Of a stretch of DNA of 64,000 nucleotides, positions 40,361-52,196 are shown piece by piece (within the stretch, counting starts at the first letter, position 1; the number at the start of each line of letters is the position of its first letter). The stretch spans positions 372,001-436,000 of the forward strand of contig JAQGEQ010000048.1 of assembly GCA_034620365.1 (NCBI GenBank). The letters are read 5' to 3'. The notes under the pieces were generated by a model. It was given only the letters and a program-made list of their open reading frames with translations. It was not told the origin of the DNA and ran no database searches. Made by a program: the position numbers and the translations under genes. Source of the DNA: Pegea sp. RAD2-039. Lineage: Eukaryota; Chordata; Thaliacea; Salpida; Salpidae.

Positions 40361-43300
40361 TCAATACAAGGACCTTTTAAGAGACATAAAGTAAACGAAA
40401 GCAGATAAAAAGAATAAATGAGCAAACGAAATCTTCTGCATTTGTGAGCTTCTGTTTGAAAGCAATTTCTCCTGAATTTCAAGATGATACAGAGCAATTG
40501 AAGCGACGTGAAGAGCAGCGTTTGTATCAAGGGAGACTCGACTTTGTGCTTCATTTGTACGTAAATCTTCGAACTTATCGTTTTCATCAGGACCTCCAAC
40601 AAGAGCACCTATCAAAGTCTGAAAAACATCAAGTTTAAGTGATATTTGATCTCTAGCAAACATTTCTTAGAATTGGTAGTAAATAAGCCAATAATTGAAA
40701 CTGATAACTGGTAGCTTTTTGATTAAAATTTACTTGAAGGTTCGCTGAGTTTCTGTTTTTAAACGACAAGCCACAAGGTTTTGTCAAAGGGCAGGAACTC
40801 CCCTTATGCTGGGGCTGGAGAGGCCATATATCACCATAATCAACAATATAACTTTGTCCAGTAGTAAGTCCACTTAGGTAGTTTATTTGGTTCCTCGCAA
40901 GATCCTTCCATTTGTGAGCATTTTTATAATTTGGAAAATATTCAAACGCCAAAACAAGTATAAATGCTGCATTTGCTAAAAAGATGATGAATGGAAATCA
41001 TTTTGGTCAAATGTTTTCAGTTTAATTTTTCTCAAATAACCTCACCTGCATATTTAGAAGGTTGAGTGGAACGTAGATACAAAAGTCCTGCAGGTGTTCT
41101 TGGAGCCTTGAACAATAAATAATCACAAAAAGGTGCAATTTGTTCAACATCTTCATTTTCAATTGCTAACAAGAGGTTCACTCCAGCCTATCAAAAATTG
41201 TTGTAAATTTTCTTTTAAAACTTTCATTATTCTACAAACGTTTATATCAGTTTCATTCATTATTAGAAACTAAATGTATTGTTCTCAAAACTAAAGCTGC
41301 AGTGAATTCTTTTAATAGAAAATTATCAAACGTAATTGAGGTAAACAAACTTACAATCTCCCTAATAACTAAGCTTAATGCTAACTTTGAAGCTAAAGTT
41401 ATTTTTACCATGCATTAGAAGTATTTTAATTTAATGATGCCATCTTTAAATTCAACTTAACTAAATTCAATTTGAAATTATATTTAGTTTCATTTCTATC
41501 GTTAGAACTATCTATTAGCGTAATGAATAATTATCAAAGTATTCTTTAGACTAACCCACTTTTCATCCCAAGAAAACGTTTTTGGTAAAATTTCAGTGTC
41601 ATAAATACTGTTTAAATATTGTATTTTTCCACTGCATTTATACAGCCAAAAGGCAGCCCACATGGTCTCATCTTCAAAACCTGAAGATCTGAAAAGGAAT
41701 ACTACTTCAGTTAAGTTTGAATAAAATAAATACTGAATGTAAAAATCTTTGTTTTAAACAGATCTATTTCAGATAAACATTTATAAGATTTAATAACAGC
41801 TTTTTAACTAGTTTTAGGTAAATGTTACTTTTTGTTTAAATAAATTCAAATAATAATGATTAAAGTAAAAATCTTTGATGAAAGCTGTTAATGACTTATA
41901 ATACTGTTCTGCAGCAGGGACACTTTCATGATAAAGTACTGGGTCTCCATATAAAGTTAGATTTTCAAAAATCCACTGAGCTCTCATACACATTATTAAA
42001 GGTGTTTCTGGTCCTAAATATACAAAGTTTAAAATTAAGTTGATCTCAACTTCTTCACTTATATCTCTAACCATCATCATAATCCAATTCACGAAACAAT
42101 ACAGAAGTAGCCGCAAGTGCTGCTGCCATTTCTGCAGTGAAGTCTCTTCCATTATTTGCTCTAGTGATCAGATAGCTAGGTCGCGTTTCTTCTATTTGAT
42201 CTGGTCGAGTCCATTCTTCTGTCTCTGGATTTCCTATTTGTGCAACTATTTCAAAACTAAAACGTAAAACAGTTGGTTAAAATTAGATTCTTTTTGGATG
42301 AATTCTTAACTTTGTTTATTAAATACTTTTTAGTATTTCAACTTAATTTTAAAATACTTGAATCTCAATAAAAACAAAATAAAAGTAGTATCAGTAATGC
42401 TTTTTGATTTTTTTTTCATTTTGACATCATTTATTTGATTAATATTTATTTGCAAACTTTTCAATATGAGTCTTTGTGATGTATTGTATTCCCCAGTTTA
42501 GTGCATCAATTGTCAAAATATATTGCTTGCTTTTATGGTAGGCAATCGGAAACTCTATCAAACTCCAAGAAAGAAGTGTCATTGAGAAGCAGAGTGGAAA
42601 CCCAAACTTAACGTTTGTGAAACCTGATAAAGATGAAATAAAAAAAATTAAAGCAATAAACAATCGAAATAAACTTCAAAAAAAGTCTTATTAACCATCA
42701 TAGTATCCTCCTTGTAAATCTTTACCAATATCCTTCCCGTCATTCACACAAGAGTCTGTTCGCCAAGATATTTTATTGTCAGAAGTTAAGTATCCAGATC
42801 TATAACAATTATAATCTGTACTCAAATTTAAAATCTTTTTTCTACCTTTGAGCTTCGAAAAACATCAATGATTTTCGTAAGATCTGCGGATAGTCTGGAT
42901 GCAGGTTTTCTTTCGGATCTTGTATGATTATTTTTGGTGGAGGAAGTTTGACTGAGTTAAAAAATTAAAATAATTTCAACAAAACTTAATAATTCATTTT
43001 TAACCTTCAGGTACGGTTATAGTACCAGGACTATCGTAATGAGGTCTGTAATCTGATCCATATAAATAGAAATCCAATAAAGAAGCGGCGCACGATTGAA
43101 ATCTAAAGAAAGTTAAAAATTTGAAATTTCAATTCCATGAAGTCTAAAGATTTAAGAAATTTTCACCCTGCATTAAAATCAAGGGTCACGCTATTTTGCT
43201 TCTCGTTGCTTCTTTGATCCATAAACGCATCATCAGCAGAAGGGCCACCAATGACTGCTCCGACCAGTTGAAAACTAAAATTTAAGACTATAAGTTACTA

Positions 43301-45348
43301 ATTTCGTTCTAATTCGATAACCCACTTGTTAGGGAGCTTATCATCGAAACGTGGACAAGGTGCTGGAGGAAGAGGACAAAAACTGGATTTATGGTAAGGA
43401 AACAGAGGATAGTTGTTTCCAAAATCAATTTGATAGCTTCTTCCGTAGGAGCCCAAAATATAATTAATCTGACTTTCCGCCAAGTTTCTAAAAATAAAAT
43501 TAATGTAGGTATCGTGTGAAGACAAACTATTTTAAAAGTAAACCTATTTTCTTTTGGATTAATGCCAAGATCAGCTACAATTGAACATATAAATGCAGTG
43601 TTTGCTGCGTATCTTAAAGGTCCCCATTCATTTATATACAACAAACCACCAGCAGTGTAATGAGATTGAACTCCAAACTCGTTCATTCTTACTTGAGCAG
43701 AATATTGGCAAAACCTACAGATAGTCGTTTGTCAATTTGTACAAAATTAAGAGCTTTTTGTAAATTTTAATTGATTTCTTATACAAGTATACCATTGTGC
43801 ATGTGTTCTGTATTTTTGCTTTTTAGTAATTTCAGCCATAAGAGTTTGTATGCCCGCTTTTTTATCATTCCAAGAAAATTCTCTTGCCTATAAAAATAGA
43901 TTAACCACTTATCTAAAATGAAACATTTATTCAAATCGATATTTACTTAAATCATTTACTTCAGTGAATCTTTTAAACTTAGAACAAAGTAGTCACTTAC
44001 CAGACTTCCCATTTTCCATTCTCTATATCCTTTTTCAGCAGCTTTAAGGTAATAGTCTGATCCTGTTCGCCTGTACAGCCAAGCTGCTGCCCATACTAAT
44101 TCATCTTTAAAGTCTTTTTTTCCTGACCTATAATTTTTTTACATCAAAAGTTAATTTATTCAATCCTAATAAAAAAGCCAAATTGCTTAAGACAACTTTT
44201 ATTTAGAGTAATTGTTTGAAAGCAGTGTTTACATGTACGACTGCTCGGCTTCTGCAATAGATTCGCTGTAAGACCCTCGAAAATTAAAAGCAAATTCGTA
44301 AAGTTCTTCTGCGTGTTTTAGTAATTGCTTAGAATACGCTGGGTCAGTTGGTTGAAACACTATTGATGCAGAAGCAAGTGCAGCTGATGTTTCAGCAGCT
44401 AGATCTGAACCTAAAAACATACGGATATATACAAGACATCATTTTAAAAGATTAAAATCTAATAAAGAAGGCAGTTTTTGAAATAAAATCATCACACCTG
44501 GTTTCTGCTCATTAATTTTAAATGATTTTCGTTTGTAATTGTTCGGATTCATGTTTTGTGGCACTCCTTGAAATTGTCGGTCAGAAGCCTTATCGCCAAC
44601 CTTTAAATAAATCAATAAATAAAAAAGTTCGATAATTTCAAGTTTTAAAGAAGTTTTTTAATTAAAGAAGAAAATTTAGTTTTACAAAAAGTTAGTGGTC
44701 TTACGCTAACCTGAGCATAGAACTCATTTGTGTCACTATGACATTTGATAAAGTAATCAGTTGCCCATCTTATAGTATCAAAGGCATATTGTAACTGATC
44801 AATAACATCATAAGCTCGTCGATATCTAATCACACCCCAAGCTAAAACTGTTGTCATTGCTGCTTGAGGAAAACCATACTTTACATATCCAGCACCTGTA
44901 AACAATTTATGTGATAAAAGAAATATTAAAGTATGACAACCATCATAATATCCTCCAACCAAATCAACACCATTGTCTTCTCCATCATGAAGCGCCGAGT
45001 TCTTTCTCCATTTAACTCGTTGGTTACCAGGCAATAAACCTGATCGTTGAGCCTCATAGAAGAGCATACTTTTAGCAATAGCCTCAGCATAGTTGTATCT
45101 GTAAAGTTAAATCTCAAACTGTACAGTTGTCCGCTTAGTTAAATATTAATGAATGGATTTATGTACAGCCTTTTCTGATAGTTTAAAATATGTTGAAATT
45201 AATTGAGTTTAATAAAAGCAGTGCCGTGAATACTTTTTTTCTTACTTAGGCTTTTTGCTAACATATTTCAAATTTGGAAACGAAAAAGTGGTTTCTTGGC
45301 TTGAATGAAAAGGATCATCTGATCTATCGATCGCATCTACTTGCTCAT
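40361..45348 (-). CDS. Tandem double GH9 (cellulase-family) protein, both domains lacking catalytic residues
   Basis: Twenty exons in unbroken phase: 45348-45246, 45098-44941, 44895-44711, 44600-44498, 44410-44233, 44127-44001, 43887-43793, 43714-43544, 43487-43326, 43274-43167, 43102-43005, 42951-42846, 42799-42696, 42623-42458, 42256-42072, 42013-41896, 41688-41556, 41187-41046, 40975-40734 and 40618-40361. They encode at least 979 residues; the signal-peptide exon upstream was not found. Numbering here starts at the first partial codon. Domain 1 is about 36-490 (SMLFYEAQRSGLLP, YVKYGFPQAAMTTVLAWG, DELVWAAAWLYRRTG, GAVIGGPSADDAFMDQRSNE). Domain 2 is about 500-940 (SLMFFEAQRSGYL, LVGGPDENDKFEDLRTNE). 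GH9 enzymes cut beta-1,4-glucans using a DAGD Asp, an active-site His and a Glu. Here the second Asp is Gly90 and Thr569, the His is Tyr405 and Gln870, and the Glu is Ser456 and Arg922. The WGRPE-type substrate loop of domain 1 reads FQGVPQ. A hydrophobic C-terminus (FAHLFFLSAFVYFMSL) suggests membrane attachment. Confidence 0.88.
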
Positions 45349-47327
45349 CTAAAAATTGTAAAATAGGGTGTCATTAAAATGATAAAAAAAAATTAAGTAT
45401 ATTGGACCATAAGTAATTTCAGATTTTACTTCTTTGAACTTTTTAGAACTTTAAAAATAGATGGTGGAGTACAAACATACATTACTTAAGATAAGCAACA
45501 ATAGTTTGATGGTATAACAAATAAATAAATTAAAGCAACACCTTACGATAAATTTCAATTCTTTAAAAGTTATTAAACTATTTTTGAGATTTAATAATTA
45601 TGGCAAAAGTATTTTCTTTACTAATAGTAAGACTGAACAAAAACTTTCACCAGTTTCAAATAGGCCTTCAACTTCCAAAAATATGTAGCTTGTATAGAAA
45701 AATAAGCAAATGTATGTACTTTTCATTATAAAAATAAGCTAACTAATAAATACTAATAAAATGTTCTACTATCTTTTCAAAAATATGTTATAAACATTTA
45801 GATAGAAGCTATCTATTTGCCTCATAAACGACAAGTTTTTATATGAAAACTTTGTAAAAAGATTGACACAGTTGTAAAAACGCCCGAAGGCTTAATTTTG
45901 ATTTAAAACTAGAAATGATATACTGAATAATAAACGCACTAATAGTAATTTTTGTAAAAAAGGTACCTTTAAACTACCTAAATCTAAGCAAAAATATTTT
46001 TCTAATTTTTAACAATAACTTAGCATAAGTAAAACAACAAAAGTAAATAATTAAAGTTATTGATAGATAATGCAAAGCATTTTGTGCATGTAGAAAACAA
46101 CAAATAATAAATTAGATCTCTTGAAAAGTTTGACTGGTTGTGTACTATCCGCTAATGGCTTAATAATTTAATTTTTAATCGATTTATAAAACATTGAAAC
46201 TGTAACAGAACATAATATAACTTTTAGTATTTCAGGAAAATTCGATGCAATCGAATAATTTTTTTAACAAGCTTTAATTGGCTGAGCCTTTAGCAGAACT
46301 CTGTGAATTAATTTATCAATACGCAATGCAATAATAGCAATATCTGCTTCCTGCAAAGTATTCGAAAGTAATTCAACCACATAGATTTTATCGAAGCATT
46401 AAGATTCTGGTGTAATGATAAAATTATCATACTACACATGAAGAGCAATATTAGGTATGCCAAATCGATTCTTATATTTTATTTCTTTTAGCAGTTTAAA
46501 CACTTTTCCTTGTAGCAAAAATCTGCTGAATCTTATTCTGCGGCATTCTTTGCTGCCAATAACCTCTATCATTTATTCTGTGTATTTTTACGTTTTAGGA
46601 AAAATTTATTAATTGACAGCGATTAGTTAGTGTAATAGCATTTCTAAATAGCTATTTTAGGTGCAAATAAAGTAGCAAGTATTAAAAGGCAAAACTAGTA
46701 CTTATAGTCTTAAGTCAGTGACTTTTGTTTTCAAAGGTACTAAAAAATTACTAAAATATAATAATTAGCATACTTAGTATAAACTAGGATATTCAGAAAC
46801 AATAGAAATAGTTTAATTTATCAGTAACTTTTACAGTTCTTGTTTTATAATTGTCATCCAAAAAACTTATTTGATTAATATCCAACTTTTTGAAACTCTT
46901 TTATTAAACTATGAGTTAAAATAAATTTTTAAATGACTAAGGATACTTGTTTTTATAATTCACAATAGTTTTAAGAAATTCCTAATTTTAAGAACTCATT
47001 ACAAACAGCCTATTGCAATATGAAAAAAGGAGTTGGAAATTTAAGTATATAAAATTCAAATTAGTCGGATTATATTATTTTTAGCATGTAGTAGACAAAA
47101 GTTTTTAACAGTTTATCGACGGTACTATGAATAAGAAAACTCTTTTTTTAGTTCAAAAATTGTGCGCCTTTTAATTTCAAACAACAGCTGTGTACTGTTA
47201 TCGCTTTTATTGTAATATTTTTGGATTTTAGAATTACTACTCGACAATTCAAGATTTGCTTATCTGAAATTGTTATAAAGTAATTGCAAAAACAAGAATT
47301 TTATTTAAAAGCATACAGATTTTACGG
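45349..47327. other. Divergent region between the GH9 gene and the Y-box gene
   Basis: It should contain both 5' ends. The missing GH9 signal-peptide exon must end in phase 1, one base before the acceptor at 45349, and no ATG frame here satisfies this cleanly. A hydrophobic reverse frame from the ATG at 46382 (MWLNYFRILCRKQILLLL) has its only donor in phase 0 and would need a bridging exon. No other feature seen. Confidence 0.45.
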
Positions 47328-50300
47328 ATGAATGATTTCATTTCAAGCCAACTAGGCGAGTTTGATATGTCATCAGATCATACCATCAAGTCACAGGTAG
47401 AGGTAAGTTGTTCATCTGATTCTTCCAAAGCTCCATCAATTTCTTGTACCATCATGTCGCAAACATCTGATCAGCCTATCGAACAGGCTGCCAAGCAACC
47501 TAAGGCGGAAAGACAAATTCTCGGTATAGTTATTATGCATTAATCTTTTGTATGTTAGATGACATTTTTTCTCAAAACTAGTAGACTTTCTACAATTTTT
47601 ACTCCTAGGTTACTTTTTAGTGATATTTTAGTCGTCAAAATACTTTCCTTGATTTTTTAGTAATTTTTCTTGTTATATGATGCTCTATTTTAAGGTTTCA
47701 AATTACAGAAGTTTGTTTGCTTTCCACAACATTTTGTTGTAGAAGTTGTAAATAAAATAAGTTGCCATTTCACTGGCTAACTTATCACTTGGCATATTTA
47801 CATATGCCACGTTCTTGTTTTTACTTGAAAAATTTTATATTTTGTCTATTTTATTATATTAGTTATCAATAAATTCAACATTTGAATATTTAAATTATCT
47901 TGAAAATAACAACTTGACTGCTTAGGTGTCACTTTCCAACATTTCAATTGTATGAAAAAAATAAATTACTAAAGTTTTTAAATCAATTTGCTAGTTTTAT
48001 ATTACTTTTTTTTGACATCATAATTTTAGGATTTTTTCTATATTTGAAGCCTCATGTGAAGTCTGTTCAAACCAAATATATATATTAATTATAATTCAAT
48101 AAATTGAATATATGTTCACCTTTCATATTTTTATTTGTTTTCAACTTTTTTTATAGTTCAGTAAGAATTTATGTTTTTAGTTGTTTGTATAAGCAGTTTA
48201 CTCATTGTACTTAAAAGTATACTTTTAGAAGTAGAAATCATTTCTATGTAATTTATAAAATGATGCTTAACAATAAGTCAGTTTGTATTTCTATAAACTT
48301 ATATTAAATAGTAGTTGGTTTTTTTATGTATAGTTCCAAATATAGTAAATGTAGTAAATTGTTAATCTTAACTAAAGTCTCTTTAAATGTTATTATTTCA
48401 ATTTGAAGTACATTGTATTATTTTAAGTTCTTTTGAAGTATCACTTTAAATCAACTATTTAGATTGTTTGGGAACTTAAACTATGATTAGACAAAATAAT
48501 AATAATTTTAACTTAGTTTCATAACTTGAAGTTGTTAAAAATAAACTCTTTTTGTCATTTCTAACTTGACTTTGTTTTTACTGTTTACTTTCAGCAGTTG
48601 TCAAGTTCTTGATTTTTATAAATTTGAATCTATTATTGTGCTATACAGATTTTAACTGAATAAATTAATTGAATGAATTTGTTTAACCGATTGCTTAGTT
48701 TTGTTGGTTTTACAATTGTTTATTTTGTGTTGGTTTAAATTTTTCAATAATATAATTTAGTGGATTATGTGAGAACTTTTTAGACAGAGCTTTTTGATGA
48801 CTTTTTTTTGAATGTTAAAAAAACTTGTTTTTAAACTTTGCTTCAAAACAGACCTTCAGAAATAACTTTTTATTGCTCAATTAAACCAACTATCTAGATT
48901 TTTCATTTTATATATACTTTCAAAAACCTATTCATATGGATATTTCTGTTTTCAGCTGTAACTTTAAATTAAATATTCCTCAGTTTTAAAATGTTTTAAA
49001 CTATTTTGAAAAGTGCAAAAATAATTTTGATAAGGCTTTTACTATATCTAAAAATTGATTTCTCGCTTAATCTAAAACAATTTCACAAGTTGTGCACAGC
49101 TGTCAATTTTACTCAATTTGTTTCAACTCTGCAGCTAACCATTGCACTGGTGTTGTTAAGTGGTTTAATGTTCGCAACGGTTATGGCTTTATCAATCGCG
49201 ACGATTTAAAAGAAGATGTCTTCATACATCAAACTGCTATCATCAAAAATAACCCAAAGAAATTCTTGCGAAGCGTCGGTGACGGTGAAGCCGTAGAGTT
49301 TGATGTGGTTATGGGCGATAAGGTGACTATCTGTTTTTCACTGCTTCAGTAGTTTATCATTTCAATTTGTAGGGTCTTCCTGAAGCTGCGAATGTCACTG
49401 GTCCTGATGGTATGCCAGTCCAGGGCAGTAGATATGCTGCTGACAGACGCCCAAAGTATCAGTACCGTTATCGCTCAAGAAATCAAGTAAGTTGAAGTAT
49501 TTTTGATTTAATTTTTTTAATTAGCTGATATTTAGAATAAGGATGCTGTTGATGAGGAAGAAAAACCAAAAGATGGGCAACAGGATGCGAGACGAAAGCC
49601 TCGACAAACTCGAAAGCGTAGAACTGGTCAGAACAAAGTAAGTCGCATATTGTTACCTTCTAGCTCAAATTGGAATGTTTTTCTTCAACTGTAGTCGGCT
49701 TCAACTAATGTTGAAAGAGATGAAAATGCTGAGAATCAAGAAGGTAATGCAAATGTGAGAAGAGCTCCTTCTAAAGGAGATCGGCAACCTCTTGCAGCGC
49801 ATCAGGTATCTTCTTCATTTGATCTTTTATATTTTGTTGATTGAAGTTTGTATGTAAAAGTTTTGATAGTAACTAAATAGCTTGCGTCTTTTTCTCCTGA
49901 TGCTTTCAATTATTCATCACTACTGCGTGCTTGTTCATTTCACTTAACTTTGTGTCAGGCTGCTGTGAGGTTTCTTTCATAGTTTTCTTGCTGCCAACAA
50001 GATTTCAAAAGAAATTATTTCTTTAAAGCAACAATCAAATTTCAATTCAACTAATTGTATTTTAGGGAGAGAAGAACCAGCAAAATGGTGAAGGTGGTGA
50101 AAACGGACATATTGAACGACCAGCCGGTCGAAGACCTCGATATAATAACAGACGAGGGTAAGGGTTAGATAATATCAGCAATTTCTTAATCAACTGGCTT
50201 TTATGTTAGACCTCCTCGTAAACCAAACAATAGTAACGCTGAAAAAGCAGCTTTTGAAAATGGTAAGGAAGTTACTGAGGCTGGTGGCGAACCGAAGACC

Positions 50301-50567
50301 AGCGGAAAGCCTCGAAGACCAAAGAAGAAAATGAATATGAACCGTAAGCCAAAGGAGAATAGTGAACAGAAAAGCAGTGGTGATGCTGAAGTGAGATTGA
50401 TTCACAACCAGCTGCATCTTTTAATATGATTTGTTCAGAATGTTGCTGTAAACGGAGATGGTGCCAAGAACTCGCCAGTTAAAACCGAACCAGTTGCACC
50501 TAGCAACGGTAACCACGCCAAGCAATTTCGTGAGATTTCCTCACCAGTGTTGTCTACTCAACAGTAG
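47328..50567 (+). CDS. YBX1: Y-box (cold-shock domain) nucleic-acid-binding protein
   Basis: Eight exons (47328-47523, 49135-49322, 49373-49486, 49536-49637, 49695-49805, 50066-50157, 50210-50390, 50439-50567) sum to 370 residues in consistent phase. A Ser/Thr/Gln-rich N-terminus is followed by the cold-shock domain at about residues 67-145. It contains [19 protein letters not shown] (RNP1, NGYGFI) and [10 protein letters not shown] (RNP2), then [18 protein letters not shown] and [20 protein letters not shown], which are typical of animal YBX proteins. The rest is the alternating basic and acidic tail of the family: [47 protein letters not shown] and [15 protein letters not shown]-box proteins package mRNA, control translation and stability, and bind Y-box DNA. 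Intron 1 (1.6 kb) is far longer than the others (49-260 bp) and probably holds regulatory sequence. AATAAA lies at 51067-51072, about 500 bp past the stop. Confidence 0.95.
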
Positions 50568-51080
50568 ATAGTTGGGTTGTTGGCATTTATGTTAGTGGTG
50601 GTGCTAGTTGGCGAAATCTTTATGTTTTTACACCCCTGCATGATCAGTTTTCATGTTTTTTTCATCGATTTAACTTTAGTTGACTTGAAGCCTTTCAACT
50701 TTTTAGTTGAAGTAGCTTTTCAATAGGCAACTTCACTGCAACAACTGAGGACTAGATTTTCAATTATTGATTTGGTTACAATGCATTTACGCCAGGATTT
50801 GCTATTCATCAAGATTTTGTTCAAAAGCTTAAACACTTTTGTTGCAAGCAACCCTGCACTGTTTTCATGAAAATGTTGACAAGTGTTTGAGCGCTTTCAG
50901 TTTAGCAAGTATTATCAAATACGCACTTTGTAGTCACTACATGAAGCTCTTTCTCAGTTATATTGGTGCATGCACTTACGTTTTCATCTTAAAATGCTTG
51001 AGTTTTGCATTTCTTATCTGATGTTTTAAGTGTTATTTCATTCTTCTGTTGCTGTTTTGTTCCTTGAATAAAATAAACCA
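50568..51080 (+). other. Y-box gene 3'UTR
   Basis: Non-coding sequence from the stop to the AATAAAATAAA signal at 51067-51077. It is less AT-rich than intergenic DNA nearby. The frame at 50839-51021 starts without ATG context and is judged part of the UTR. Confidence 0.6.
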
Positions 51081-51319
51081 AGAGGTATTGTGTAGTTGCA
51101 TACATCATTAGTAGCATACCACTGATCAGCTTACCAGTAGTGCTATCTCTAAAATCAGTAGAATTCTTTTCATACTTCTAGCAATTGGAGCTGGAAGACG
51201 GTTCTGAGTTTCGAATAAAACTAAAAACAATTTTCTTTTGGATTTTTTAATTAATTTGGTTCCAAAGTATAGATAAATGTAAACAAGAAGTCCTGTTTGT
51301 TCAGCAGTTGTGTTTATAA

Positions 51320-51800
51320 AGGTTTAGTGGGTTGGCGTAGTAGTAATGCTAACCTCCAAATCCTTTTGATACGATGCTGATGTTGAGGAGGCTGTGCTGA
51401 CCCCAACTTTCCCAGTTTGTCGAAGACGCAGTCACGAGACGTTTTAATGAAAATCATTAGATGGAGGTCTGGGACTCGACTCAAATGTCAACTCATTTTA
51501 GGCTGATCACTTTCAGCTGGTTAGGTGGAAATAGGGGCGGCTGTAAGACAGTTCTCAAAAGACCCGCTTGATAAAGTTGGAAGATGTACTGTGTTCAGCA
51601 AGCTGTTTTCCACGAATATTTGATGAAAACAAACTGCGATATATAAACAACTTATCTTTTGCAAAGAGTTATTTAAATGTAGTATTGACCATATCAACAT
51701 TGATAGGTGAATAGCACGGCTTAACCAAACCCAATAATGTTCATATTATCCGGTCACCATGACCGTCGTTCGAACTTTCAAAGTGATCAAATAGGAACTG
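51320..51800. repeat. GC-richer element, possible SINE or structured insert
   Basis: A compositionally distinct patch between two genes. GGTTGGC (51332) can pair with GCTAACC, and CCTCC with GGAGG (near 51388), giving nested stems in the first 80 bp. GGGACTCGACTC near 51471 and GTTCGAAC near 51768 resemble Pol III B boxes; a CGGTCA-CCA-TGACCG palindrome lies at about 51755-51769. No A box at the right distance, poly(A) tail or target-site duplication was confirmed, and no second copy is in the window. The call is tentative. Confidence 0.3.
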
Positions 51801-52196
51801 TGGCCTTAAAAATTGTTTTTATTAGTTTATAGAAAACTTATTTTGGATGTTATTAGATAAGTTAGTGTTTAAAAGCTCCTTTTTAGTAAATGTTAAACAA
51901 GGTTTATTGAAGTATTTAACTAATTTGAAATATAAAGGTTTAGATACGTTTGAGATAGTGATGACAAAAAAATTGAATTAAGAAACATTTCAAAGATAAA
52001 AAAGAAATTGCTTCAAAACAACTTTAAGCCAACAGGTGAGACAGATGTTTGAGATTACAGTTGATTATGACATCACTATACAAGTGATTGTTAGAATGTA
52101 CAGCCAGGTGATAAAGGTAAATTTAAGTAACAAATGACATTTTGTAAAAGTTACTGGTACTTCTTTTTTAGACTCGTGCGATTAATAAATGATATA

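Noticed and set aside
42040-42267. 75-codon forward frame inside the GH9 gene
   Set aside because: Antisense shadow of GH9 exons; the reverse-strand frame has family similarity and matching splice phases.
46256-46382. Signal-peptide-like frame (ATG at 46382) and an overlapping frame with LLSNTLQEADIAIIALRID
   Set aside because: The first could have been the missing first exon of the GH9 gene, but its only donor is in phase 0 while phase 1 is required. The second has no start, acceptor or family match.
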